Source: Bacteroidales bacterium
GTDB taxonomy: Bacteria; Bacteroidota; Bacteroidia; Bacteroidales; Muribaculaceae
NCBI GenBank assembly: GCA_910575545.1
Contig: CAJTFH010000003.1
Location: forward strand, 62,001 to 126,000
Length of the DNA: 64,000 bases
Direction of reading: 5' to 3'
Below, one piece after another: positions 20,789 through 29,588 of the stretch. Numbering within the stretch: position 1 is the first letter of the stretch; each line of letters opens with the position of its first letter. The position numbers were made by a program, and so were the translations under genes. The notes under the pieces are model-generated. The model ran no database searches. It saw only the letters and a list, made by a program, of their open reading frames with translations, and was not told where the DNA came from.

Positions 20789-23524
20789 ATGAGAAACTTT
20801 TTCACAGGCAAGCAGGTTCTGTCGGGCCTGTTTGCAACGGCGTTTGTCGCAACTGCATCATTCTCAATGTTTGCGGCAGACAACACAAACCTTATGGCGG
20901 GCTGGGATGGCAATGGCATCGGGACTACAACTGATGTGCCTTCGGATTTCGGATGGGCATGTTCTGACCCTGGTCTGGAATGGATGCAGGCCATTGACGA
21001 AACCTCCAACAATTACAAGAACCGTTATCGTGATAATCTGCCGGTAGGACGCGTTGTGACCCACGACGAATCATCGGCAGTGTTCTCCTATCCTTTGACA
21101 TTGGAGGCAGGCAAGTTTTATCGTTTTGAGGCCTCATGCCTGAATATGAACCATGCCGTGTCGACGGTTTTCGGAATTAGCGACAAACGTGATGGTACGG
21201 GCGTAGTATACGGCTCACAGACTCTGACTGTGCCAAAATGGGATAACAACGGAAATGCCCTTGACTTCAGATTCATTTTCGAGATTCCGTCGGATGGCAC
21301 ATATTACATGACATGGCAGACGCCGGTTCCACAAGACCGCAGTCTTGCCGGCAAGTTCTCTGTTACAGAGGTTGCCGGTGTGGCGAAAGTGACTTTTGAT
21401 ACGGATGGGGCAGCCGAAATACCTGCACAGATTTTTGAAAAAGGGATGTCATACAGTATCATCCGTCCGGCAGATCCGCAGAAAGACGGCTATGTATTTT
21501 TAGGTTGGTATGCAGATGCCGATTATAACACATTGTTTGACTTCAATGTCCCGGTGACTGGAAACACCACTGTTTATGCAAGGTTCATTGACCTTTCAGC
21601 CGAAAATGAGCGGATTATCCTTGATGGCGGAACAACCACGCTTCCGTCGGCGATAAACCTCGATGTAACCTTGAAAGGTACGGCGCAGCTTATCCTGACA
21701 GGCGAAGTGCCGATGATGAATAGCAAAATCAGCATGTTCGGTTCTGATGTATGCCTTTATATGCCGGGTTGCAAGCCGTCAATAGTAAGGTCTGAGTATC
21801 TGAAGAATATAACAATCGACGGACGTCCGTTTGACAATGCTGCCGACCGGCTTTCTGTTTATGGTCATGGCTCGGTAATCATTCCGGATGGATGGGGTGT
21901 TCCCCTTACAATATATACTGAGGCTAATTACGGTGGTGAATCGCGTAGCTGTGAGCAAGATGTGTATTATCGTGGCAAACTTTTGGGCAAGAAATCTTAC
22001 CTTAAAGAGGAAAAGCTGGAAGGTTTCAATAATAACATCCGTTCTTTCAAGCTGAAGAAGGGGTATATGTGCACATTGGCCAATAATGATAACGGTTCGG
22101 GATATTCTCGCGTGTTCATTGCCGATGAGGCTGATCTTTTAGTGCCGGAATTGCCGGAAGGATTGGAATTCGCATCGTTCATAAGAGTTTGCCGTTGGGA
22201 TTGGGTCGGCAAGAAAGGCATATGCAACAAAGGGCTGGCTGATTTAACAAATTCCGGATGGTATAATACATGGGGCGGAGGAGATGAATCTTGGGAAGAT
22301 TCTGAATTTGTGCCTATGCGCCATCACCATGGCTGGGATAGTTTCTCGAATATCAATTCACGGACTAATGTAAGTCATCTCCTTGGATATAATGAGCCAG
22401 ACCACACTGACCAGTCAAATATTTCGGTTTATTCGGGGATTGTCGGATGGCCTGAGTTCTTCCAGTCTGGTCTGAGGCTCGGATCCCCGGCTCCAGATAG
22501 CATAAATAAAGATTGGCTGAAGAAGTTTATGGCGATGGCTGATTCATTGAACTATCGTGTGGATTTTGTGGCGACACATATGTATTGGAACAGCCAAAAC
22601 GGAGAGGGGTTGACGTGGAATATCGAAAATGAGTGCAAAAACAGCTATGGCGGTCGTCCGATGTGGATTACAGAGTGGAATAACGGCGCAAACTGGACAA
22701 ATGAATCATGGCCCGATGCTAAAGGCACAAAACTGGATGCCGAATTTAATGTGGTTTATGATGAGAATGGCAATACATCTGAGGTTAAACGTCCCCACAC
22801 TAAGGCAAATTCAGACAAGCAGGTTGCATGGTTGAAGGATATGTTGCAGGCATTTGACGATTGTGAGTATATAGAGCGTCATTCGTTTTATAATTGGGTG
22901 GAAGATGCCCGCAGTATAGAGATTGGAGGCAAGCTCACTCCGGCAGGGAAGGTTTTTGCAGAGTTCCAGTCGCGTCCGTTCTTTACACGTTCCAGGGAAT
23001 ATCCCCATGTATGGAAAATCGCGCCTCCTCTTCCTCAGGTAATCAGGCAGGGGGAACGCAATATCCTGACTTTCTATGACCATAACGGGGAAACCGGTAA
23101 ATTCTATACTATTCAGCGCCGTCTCAATAATGGGCATTGGGTAGAGGTTGCAACCAAAGAGTTTGGAAAGGATTATAAAGCCGGCTCTACAGTCACTTTT
23201 ATCGATTTGTTCAACAATACCGGAAAAGTGGATTACAGGGTCAAGGCAACGTCATACAAGGATACGGAATCGTTGTTTTCGAGAATTGTGTCGTTAGACG
23301 TCGTATCCGGGATTGAGGGTGTTGACGAGGATGGCGCCGAGTTGTATATCCGAGGAGAAGGCAGTGACCTTGTAGTTGATGCTTCTGCGGATGCGTCCTA
23401 CCCGATTTATACTCTTGACGGGCGGTTTGTGCGCAATATAGAAGTCGTGGCCGGACGCAATGTGATCTCCGGCCTGGCAGCAGGCTTTTATATTGTTAAT
23501 GAAAACAAAGTGATCATTATGTAA
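20789..23524 (+). CDS. Secreted multidomain GH128-like glucan hydrolase
   Basis: 911 aa. Signal peptide (LSGLFATAFVATASFSMFAA); a carbohydrate-binding-like segment to about 200; an InlB/Listeria-Bacteroides repeat at about 203-268 (VTFDTDGAAEIP ... GYVFLGWYADADYNTLFDFNVPVTGNTTVYARF); a crystallin-like segment at about 370-455; then a GH128/Asl1-type catalytic core at about 465-745. Its catalytic pair should be Glu536 in GYNEPDH and Glu629 in WITEWNNG. A fibronectin-type region follows, then a C-terminal sorting-type tail (YPIYTLDGRFVRNIEVVAGRN). GH128 enzymes cleave beta-1,3-glucan; here the substrate is inferred. A strong promoter and terminator flank it, so it is a single-gene unit. Confidence 0.7.
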   Translation: MRNFFTGKQVLSGLFATAFVATASFSMFAADNTNLMAGWDGNGIGTTTDVPSDFGWACSDPGLEWMQAIDETSNNYKNRYRDNLPVGRVVTHDESSAVFSYPLTLEAGKFYRFEASCLNMNHAVSTVFGISDKRDGTGVVYGSQTLTVPKWDNNGNALDFRFIFEIPSDGTYYMTWQTPVPQDRSLAGKFSVTEVAGVAKVTFDTDGAAEIPAQIFEKGMSYSIIRPADPQKDGYVFLGWYADADYNTLFDFNVPVTGNTTVYARFIDLSAENERIILDGGTTTLPSAINLDVTLKGTAQLILTGEVPMMNSKISMFGSDVCLYMPGCKPSIVRSEYLKNITIDGRPFDNAADRLSVYGHGSVIIPDGWGVPLTIYTEANYGGESRSCEQDVYYRGKLLGKKSYLKEEKLEGFNNNIRSFKLKKGYMCTLANNDNGSGYSRVFIADEADLLVPELPEGLEFASFIRVCRWDWVGKKGICNKGLADLTNSGWYNTWGGGDESWEDSEFVPMRHHHGWDSFSNINSRTNVSHLLGYNEPDHTDQSNISVYSGIVGWPEFFQSGLRLGSPAPDSINKDWLKKFMAMADSLNYRVDFVATHMYWNSQNGEGLTWNIENECKNSYGGRPMWITEWNNGANWTNESWPDAKGTKLDAEFNVVYDENGNTSEVKRPHTKANSDKQVAWLKDMLQAFDDCEYIERHSFYNWVEDARSIEIGGKLTPAGKVFAEFQSRPFFTRSREYPHVWKIAPPLPQVIRQGERNILTFYDHNGETGKFYTIQRRLNNGHWVEVATKEFGKDYKAGSTVTFIDLFNNTGKVDYRVKATSYKDTESLFSRIVSLDVVSGIEGVDEDGAELYIRGEGSDLVVDASADASYPIYTLDGRFVRNIEVVAGRNVISGLAAGFYIVNENKVIIM

Positions 23525-23527
23525 AAG

Positions 23528-23561
23528 ACAAGGCGTTGTGTCAATTTGGCCAACGCCTTGT
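23528..23561 (+). terminator. Terminator of the GH128-like gene
   Basis: Stem ACAAGGCGTTG/CAACGCCTTGT, followed by TTGC. The 15-mer CAACGCCTTGTTTGC also ends the terminator at 27154-27200, so the two are copies of one sequence. Confidence 0.75.
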
Positions 23562-23648
23562 TTGCACCTTATTTATTATAAAGGTTTCTGAAAGGCGTTG
23601 CTTATGTGCGGCGCCTTTTGTTATAATTATTCTGGGTTGTTTGATTGT

Positions 23649-24347
23649 TTATGACGTTTTTGCAGACCCAAGTACAGCTTTGGTTATATAGACTGTAAAG
23701 ACAGGAATGAGCATCATCCCTTCGGCAGATAGGAACACTTCGAGAACGGTGCCTGTGGTTGTTACCGGAGTTATGTTGCATCCGGCGGTTGACATAGACA
23801 TACATGCCCACCACAGAGCAGTCCAGAATGTGTCGACTTGAGGATTTATATAATGCTCCCCCTCAAAAAACATGAGTGATGCGAAGAATAAAGACACTAT
23901 CACCCATATCAGATAGACATAGAATGTGCTCATGGCCCGGCTTTGTGTCAGTGCGCCTGTAATCATGGCCAGCACGAAAGCCGCCCTTATCATGGGCAAA
24001 AAGCAGAGGAAATAAAGTGCGGTAGGAGAGGGGTGGATCCCTGCCATCTCTATAATGTTTAGATAGGGGATGCTCACAAGAATGAAAAATATATGACGCC
24101 AAATATATGCCCGTTTTTTCGGGGCAACAATCCATTCAACGATTATGTCGATTTGAAAAAACAGGCAAACCCACAATTGAAAGGTCATGTAATGACGGCT
24201 TTGTAGAAACACTGTGCCTTCAAGGGTGTCGCGGGTTATCCATCCTACCAGTGCGCCTGAAGAAATAAGCACAAGCCAGTGGAGCATTGTGAGCAACCTT
24301 CTGGTTGCCCGGTCGATGCTGCTGCCGATACAGAGGTTGACTGCCAT
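23649..24347 (-). CDS. Ion-channel-like membrane protein
   Basis: 232 aa with about six membrane segments. The layout resembles a voltage-gated-like K+ channel family common in Bacteroidetes: a helical bundle followed by a pore helix (VDTFWTALWWACMSMSTAGCNITPVTTTGTVLEVFLSAEGMMLIPVFTVYI). The usual T-V-G-Y-G filter is replaced by S-T-A-G-C-N, though the pore helix and the following T-x-x-G-(K/T)-x-x-x-(I/L) frame remain. Conductance is unknown. It stands alone, convergent with the GH128-like gene and divergent from purT. Confidence 0.65.
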   Translation of the reverse strand: MAVNLCIGSSIDRATRRLLTMLHWLVLISSGALVGWITRDTLEGTVFLQSRHYMTFQLWVCLFFQIDIIVEWIVAPKKRAYIWRHIFFILVSIPYLNIIEMAGIHPSPTALYFLCFLPMIRAAFVLAMITGALTQSRAMSTFYVYLIWVIVSLFFASLMFFEGEHYINPQVDTFWTALWWACMSMSTAGCNITPVTTTGTVLEVFLSAEGMMLIPVFTVYITKAVLGSAKTS

Positions 24348-24449
24348 TGGTTGCTTTTGAATCGTTTTGATTATTTAACAATTGTGTTCTGGTATTTGTT
24401 TTGCCTGTCGGCATGTAGTTGGGATATTGGTGTGGTGGATAGGGGCATG

Positions 24450-24480
24450 TTGCGGATATCGTGAAAAAATTCTAACTTTG
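24450..24480 (+). promoter_or_regulatory. purT promoter
   Basis: TTG (24450-24452), 20-nt spacer, TAACTTTG (24473-24480), about 50 nt before the purT ATG. Good match to the Bacteroidetes consensus. Confidence 0.7.
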
Positions 24481-24529
24481 TAGTGTAAAAAAGGAATCAA
24501 TCACATATAGTAGAAATACCCTATTGACT

Positions 24530-25723
24530 ATGGCAAAAATTGGCTCGGTAATGACCCCGGTTGGTCGCAAAGCGCTTCTTCTGGGGAGTGGCGAACTTGG
24601 AAAAGAAGTGGCTTTGGAACTTCAACGTTATGGAATTGAGGTTGTGGCGTGTGACCGTTATGCTAACGCCCCCGCCATGCAGGTGGCTCACCGCAGCCAT
24701 GTGTTCAATATGCTCGACCCGAAGGAACTTCGCCGGGTTATTGAGCTTGAACACCCCGATCACATCATTCCTGAGGTGGAAGCTATCGCTACTCCTGAGC
24801 TTTTGAAATTGGAGGAAGAGGGCTATCATATAACTCCTACAGCCAGGGCGGCATGGCTGACTATGAACCGTGAGGGGATTCGCCGTCTGGCTGCAGAGGA
24901 GCTTGGCATACCCACATCGCCATATCGATTCGCATCAACCCACGATGAATATATAGCGGCGATTGAAGAGATTGGCATCCCGTGTGTGGTGAAGCCTATC
25001 ATGAGTTCTTCCGGTCATGGGCAAAGCACAGTCCGAACACCTGAAGATGTTGAAGCTGCATGGAAAGAGGCTCAGGAGGGAGGAAGGGCCGGAGCCGGTC
25101 GTGTTATCGTGGAAGGCTTTGTTGATTTTGATTATGAGATAACTTTGCTGACTGTGCGCTCCTGTTCCGGGACAACATTCTGTGAGCCGATAGGCCACAT
25201 ACAGGTCAATGGTGACTACCGGCAGTCATGGCAGCCGCAACCGATGCATTCTGCCGCTTTGAAACAGGCTCAGGAAATAGCCCGTAAAGTCACCGATGCA
25301 TTGGGGGGATATGGCATTTTCGGGGTAGAGTTATTCGTGAAAGATGACCATGTGATATTCAGTGAGGTGTCACCCCGTCCGCACGACACCGGCATGGTTA
25401 CAATGATTTCTCAGGATTTGAGTGAATTCGCCCTACATGCACGTGCATTGCTTGGGTTACCCGTACCCTCAATCCATTTCCTCGGTGCTTCTGCTTCAAG
25501 AGCTGTTGTAGTAGAAGGGGATACTAATTGCATAGAGTTTGACAATCTTGAAAATGTTCTGCGTGAACCGGGGGTGCAGATGCGTATATTCGGGAAACCT
25601 GAAATCAAAGGGCATCGCCGCATGGCTGTGATTCTTGCCACTGATGAAACGGTAGCTGCTGCCCGTGCGAAAGCAGAACGTGCTTATAACGCATTGCAGG
25701 TTATTGTTCATCCCCGTTCCTGA
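24530..25723 (+). CDS. purT: Formate-dependent phosphoribosylglycinamide formyltransferase
   Basis: 397 aa from ATG 24530; a TTG two codons earlier is less likely. Catalyses formate + ATP + GAR to FGAR in purine synthesis, independent of folate. ATP-grasp architecture: preATP domain with [45 protein letters not shown]; substrate residues [17 protein letters not shown]; lid and glycine loop [14 protein letters not shown]; metal-binding [16 protein letters not shown]; all are the hallmark PurT segments. Full family length. rmuC starts 10 nt after its stop, so they may share a transcript. Confidence 0.97.
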   Translation: MAKIGSVMTPVGRKALLLGSGELGKEVALELQRYGIEVVACDRYANAPAMQVAHRSHVFNMLDPKELRRVIELEHPDHIIPEVEAIATPELLKLEEEGYHITPTARAAWLTMNREGIRRLAAEELGIPTSPYRFASTHDEYIAAIEEIGIPCVVKPIMSSSGHGQSTVRTPEDVEAAWKEAQEGGRAGAGRVIVEGFVDFDYEITLLTVRSCSGTTFCEPIGHIQVNGDYRQSWQPQPMHSAALKQAQEIARKVTDALGGYGIFGVELFVKDDHVIFSEVSPRPHDTGMVTMISQDLSEFALHARALLGLPVPSIHFLGASASRAVVVEGDTNCIEFDNLENVLREPGVQMRIFGKPEIKGHRRMAVILATDETVAAARAKAERAYNALQVIVHPRS

Positions 25724-25733
25724 TAAACCACAT

Positions 25734-27035
25734 ATGATTGTTGCCATAGCCATACTCGGCATTGTGGCGCTGGTGTTGTTTATTCTGTTGATAGTGCAAC
25801 AGCGCCGTTGCGATGCCGCGATGGAAGACCTCCGCGCGAGGCTTGAGAAGGAGCGTGCCACGGCAGATTCCCTGCGGGTTGAGGCTTCTACACTCAAAGC
25901 CGAATCCGCGGCCTTGAATGCTTCGCTCGTTTCGCTCAGAGAGCAGGCATTGCGCGCTGAAAACGAGCGTGAGAAGGTTGAACAGGCCGCTACCGACCGT
26001 TTCCGGAATCTTGCTAATGAAATCTTCACAGCGCAGGCAACCCATTTCAAACACTCATCAGAGCTGCGTATCCAGGAGATTCTCACTCCTTTGAAAGCTG
26101 ATATCGAGGGTTTCCGCAAGGCCGTCAATGATGCTTATTCCGATGAGGCTAAAGAGCGTTTTTCTCTCCGTAATGAAATACGCAATCTCATGGAGCTGAA
26201 CCGCACCATAGGGAAAGAGGCTCAGGATTTGACCAGGGCTCTCAAAGGCGATTCAAAAGTGCAGGGCGATTGGGGAGAAATGATTCTTGAGCGTCTTCTT
26301 GAAGTGTCAGGATTGCGCAAGGGGGTGCATTTCCGGACCCAGATGGCCACTAATACCGACGGGACACGACTGGTTGGTGATAATGGCCAAGGATTGCGCC
26401 CCGATGTGGTTGTGTTCTATCCTGATGACAGGTGTGTCGTGATTGACTCGAAGGTATCCCTCAGTGCGTATATTGACTATGTTAATGCTTCGGAGAATGC
26501 TGCTATGACTGCTGATAGCGCCCGTCGGCATATATTGTCTGTGCGCCGTCATATTGATGAACTTGCCCAAAAGCGCTATCAGGATCTTGTTGGAGAGAAA
26601 CGTCTTGATTTCGTGATGATGTTTATCCCCAATGAGGGCGCATATCTTGCCACCATGAATCTTGAACCGGCCATATGGCAGGAGGCGTATAACAAACGGG
26701 TCTTGTTGACTTCTCCCACGCATCTGATTTCAGTTCTGAAAATGCTCGAACAGTTGTGGAAGCAGGATGCGGTGAACCGTAATGTGCAGGAAATAGCCCG
26801 TCTAAGCGGCACAATGATTGACAAGGTTGTCAACTTCATGACAGATCTTGATGACATAGAGAAATCCCTTTCATCTGCTGAGACAGCCTATGCACGTGCA
26901 CGTAAACGCCTGTGTGAAGGGAATGGTAATGTTCTTGTGACCGCCCGTAAAATCGTTAATCTCGGAGCAAAGACCTCAAAAGGGGAGCGTTTGCGACAGT
27001 TATCTTCCGGGGATGAAGAAACGGGTGAATCATAG
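25734..27035 (+). CDS. rmuC: DNA recombination protein RmuC
   Basis: 433 aa from ATG 25734. One N-terminal membrane helix (MIVAIAILGIVALVLFILLIV), a coiled coil (about 25-100, EKERATADSLRVEASTLKAESAALNASL), then the RmuC domain. The nuclease-like core shows KGDSKVQGDWGEMILERLLEVSGL, GLRPDVVVFYPDDRCVVIDSKVSLSAY and RHIDELAQKRYQDL, the conserved D-x-K strand and following helix of a PD-(D/E)XK-type fold. RmuC limits DNA inversion at short inverted repeats. It lies 10 nt after purT. Confidence 0.95.
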   Translation: MIVAIAILGIVALVLFILLIVQQRRCDAAMEDLRARLEKERATADSLRVEASTLKAESAALNASLVSLREQALRAENEREKVEQAATDRFRNLANEIFTAQATHFKHSSELRIQEILTPLKADIEGFRKAVNDAYSDEAKERFSLRNEIRNLMELNRTIGKEAQDLTRALKGDSKVQGDWGEMILERLLEVSGLRKGVHFRTQMATNTDGTRLVGDNGQGLRPDVVVFYPDDRCVVIDSKVSLSAYIDYVNASENAAMTADSARRHILSVRRHIDELAQKRYQDLVGEKRLDFVMMFIPNEGAYLATMNLEPAIWQEAYNKRVLLTSPTHLISVLKMLEQLWKQDAVNRNVQEIARLSGTMIDKVVNFMTDLDDIEKSLSSAETAYARARKRLCEGNGNVLVTARKIVNLGAKTSKGERLRQLSSGDEETGES

Positions 27036-27153
27036 CAGATTGATTTAAGCAGCCATATTGCAGAGCCATGATGGCCTTCTTGCGGAATCTTATATTCCAG
27101 GCATAATGCGTTGTATTGCATTAGTATGACTGACACATCCTCTATATCCGGAT

Positions 27154-27200
27154 GCAAACAAGGCGTTGGTCGCAATTGAAGAGACCAACGCCTTGTTTGC
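27154..27200 (+). terminator. Strong bidirectional terminator
   Basis: Eighteen perfect pairs (GCAAACAAGGCGTTGGTC with GACCAACGCCTTGTTTGC), 11-nt loop. It sits between rmuC and the convergent fructokinase gene and can serve both. Shares its right arm with 23551-23565. Confidence 0.8.
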
Positions 27201-27283
27201 AATAACATCCGTGACTTGACAGACTATGGAGAGGGGGATTTGTACCAAAATCCGGATATGATGTTGTTGTCTGGTGTTTTCGT

Positions 27284-28165
27284 TTAGTTTATGAGGCTGT
27301 CGGGAAGTGTGGGCATCGCGCCTTGGCATGTGCATACGAATGCAGAGGTCTCAACAGCTTTGCGGTGGGCTTCCGCCACAGGTTGGCCTTTGAGGATGCT
27401 TGAAATGAAGGCGGCCGTGAAAGAGTCGCCGGCTCCTACGGTATCGGCAACCTCGACCTTCGGTGTTGGTTGGAATGACACATTTCCCGGGGTGAAAACA
27501 TAACTTCCGTTGATGCCGCATGTGAGAATGAGCATCTTGAGGTTATATTTTCCGAGTAGAATCCAGCACTTGTCTTGAAGATCAATGCCCGGATAACCAA
27601 ACATGCGGCTTACAGTCACTAATTCCTCATCGTTGATTTTTAGGATATTGCAGCGCTTCATGGAATTGCATAGGATTTCTTTGTTATAGAATCCCTGGCG
27701 GAGATTCACGTCAAACACAACCAGACGGTCGTCACCTTCGGGCATTGCGTCGAGGAATCGGTTGATTGTTGTGCGCGACACCACGCTTCTTTGTGCGAGT
27801 GACCCGAAACAGATGGCTTTTGTGCGGGATGCAAGGGTTTCAAGGCGTGCGGTGTATGGAATGTTATCCCATGCCACATTCTCCTTGATTTCATATTGGG
27901 GGATACCAGCCTGGTCAATCTCAACCTGAACGGTTCCGGTGGGATATGGCACTGTTTCAATCAGGCGGGTCAGTTTTTTTTCATCGAAATTCTCAAGAAT
28001 TTCAGCTCCCAGCTTGTCATCTCCTATTGCACTGACCACGCAGCTAGGAAGTCCGAACTGGCTGACGTGATAAGCAAAATTCGCAGGTGCCCCCCCTATT
28101 TTTTTCCCTTCGGGAAGAACGTCCCATAAGGCTTCTCCCATTCCGACTACTACATCGTTGTTCAT
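27284..28165 (-). CDS. PfkB-family fructokinase
   Basis: 293 aa. MNNDVVVGMGEALWDVLPEGKKIGGAPANFAYHVSQFGL carries the PfkB signature 1 (GGAPANxAxH), and VADTVGAGDSFTAAF signature 2 with the catalytic Asp. Sugar contacts N-x-R-Q and a TGT motif are also present. Phosphorylates fructose released from fructan, feeding glycolysis. The next gene downstream of the MFS permease on the same strand, the unit matches BT1757 (kinase) in the Bacteroides thetaiotaomicron fructan locus. Confidence 0.85.
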   Translation of the reverse strand: MNNDVVVGMGEALWDVLPEGKKIGGAPANFAYHVSQFGLPSCVVSAIGDDKLGAEILENFDEKKLTRLIETVPYPTGTVQVEIDQAGIPQYEIKENVAWDNIPYTARLETLASRTKAICFGSLAQRSVVSRTTINRFLDAMPEGDDRLVVFDVNLRQGFYNKEILCNSMKRCNILKINDEELVTVSRMFGYPGIDLQDKCWILLGKYNLKMLILTCGINGSYVFTPGNVSFQPTPKVEVADTVGAGDSFTAAFISSILKGQPVAEAHRKAVETSAFVCTCQGAMPTLPDSLIN

Positions 28166-28214
28166 GATATATTTTGAATTTTATTGTTGGTTTTGTTAGA
28201 TTGTAGGATTCATG

Positions 28215-29402
28215 TCATGCTCTTTTTTTGATGGTGAAAGTGTAGTAGAGCAGATATGCCACCCCGACGGTCATAACTGCGACTGCACCCCATTGACCTA
28301 CAGCATCAGATGCATAGCCCATGGCCAGGGGAAATATCGTTCCGCCGAAAAGACCCATAATCATAAGGCCTGATACTTCATTTTTTTCGTTTGGCGCCGA
28401 TACAAGTGCCTCGGAAAAAATCACCGAAAAAACGTTGGAGTTTCCAAAACCTACAAAGGCAATGCCCATATAGATTGCAGATAGTGTGTCAGCAGCAAAT
28501 AATATCACCATACCGGCGAGCATCATCACAACGCTGATGCCAAGGAACAGTTTTGCAGACATTTTGCGGAGGATGAATGCTCCGAGGAAGCATCCGGCTG
28601 TGCGGAAAATGAAATATATGCTTGTGGCGAATCCGGCTTCCTCAATAGGAAGTGACAAGCGCTCTGTGATGATTTTAGGGGCGGTGGTGTTTGTGCCTAC
28701 ATCAATGCCTACATGGCACATTATTCCCACGAAGCAGAGAAGTATGAATGGCTTACCCAGCAGTTTAACGCATTCTTTTATACCTGAGGCTTTGTCGGGG
28801 CGTTCTTCCTCGATAGGGGTAGCTGCAAGCATTGCGATAGACAACAGGCTTACGGTTGCATAGATTAGGAAAAGCGCACGCCATCCCAGTCCGAATGTAG
28901 GAATAGCGGTTGTTGCTCCCCATGCCGCGATGATTGGTGCGAGGAAAGAAGCTATAGCTTTTACGAATTGACCGAATGTTAGTGTGGACGCTAATTTGTC
29001 GCTGCTTATGAGATTTGACACAAGCGGATTCAGTGATGTCTGCATCAAAGCATTGCCGATGCCGAGAAGTGAGAATGATGCAAGCATGATGATATATGAA
29101 TCGCCGAACATAGGCACAATCAGCGACAGCGCGGTTATGACCAATGAAACCAGCACAGTGCGTTTACGTCCGATTCGGTTCATCATCATGCCGGTCGGAA
29201 CCGAAAATATGAGGAACCAGAAAAATACAAGCGAAGGGAACAGGTTGGCCTGGGCATTGGTCAGCCCGAGGTCTTTCTGCACGTAGTTGGAGGCTGTGCC
29301 CACGAGGTCGACAAACCCCATGGCGAAAAAGCAAAGCATAACAGGCACAAGCTGCATGATTGTGCTGCGTTTGCCTGTGGATATTGTTTTGGATGTTTCC
29401 AT
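28215..29402 (-). CDS. Sugar MFS permease (fructose-type)
   Basis: 395 aa with 12 predicted membrane helices. The start (KRSTIMQLVPVMLCFFAMGFVDLVGTASNYVQKDLGLTNAQANLFPSLVFFWFLIFSVPTGMMMNRIGRKRTVLVSL) is that of FucP/GalP-like sugar:proton symporters, including the G-x-x-x-N-R-I-G-R-K loop. In the B. thetaiotaomicron fructan locus the equivalent BT1758 moves fructose across the inner membrane. Here it lies 49 nt upstream of the kinase gene and 187 nt downstream of GH32, all minus strand. Confidence 0.85.
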   Translation of the reverse strand: METSKTISTGKRSTIMQLVPVMLCFFAMGFVDLVGTASNYVQKDLGLTNAQANLFPSLVFFWFLIFSVPTGMMMNRIGRKRTVLVSLVITALSLIVPMFGDSYIIMLASFSLLGIGNALMQTSLNPLVSNLISSDKLASTLTFGQFVKAIASFLAPIIAAWGATTAIPTFGLGWRALFLIYATVSLLSIAMLAATPIEEERPDKASGIKECVKLLGKPFILLCFVGIMCHVGIDVGTNTTAPKIITERLSLPIEEAGFATSIYFIFRTAGCFLGAFILRKMSAKLFLGISVVMMLAGMVILFAADTLSAIYMGIAFVGFGNSNVFSVIFSEALVSAPNEKNEVSGLMIMGLFGGTIFPLAMGYASDAVGQWGAVAVMTVGVAYLLYYTFTIKKRA

Positions 29403-29448
29403 GTTGAGGGTTATGATTGGAAAATAATTTTTACAACTTACTTACAAC

Positions 29449-29568
29449 AGTTCGGTAATTTTTGAGCAGGCATAGCTGTATCGCACTGATACACAATAGT
29501 TTGCATTGATATTGAATTGTTGCTGCATCTTATTGATATTCAATTGAATATGCAAATTTTACCGAACT
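29449..29568 (-). promoter_or_regulatory. Repeat-rich region in front of the permease gene
   Basis: Between GH32 and the permease. AGTTCGGTAA (29449-29458) and TTACCGAACT (29559-29568) are 10-bp perfect inverted ends. Inside are a perfect 16-bp palindrome ATATTCAATTGAATAT (29536-29551) and two near copies of TTGATATTNAATTG 27 nt apart (29506-29519, 29533-29546). Either a small MITE-like insertion or a regulatory site cluster for permease and kinase. No standard -33/-7 pair found. Confidence 0.45.
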
Positions 29569-29588
29569 ATTGTACTTATAGGAATAGT

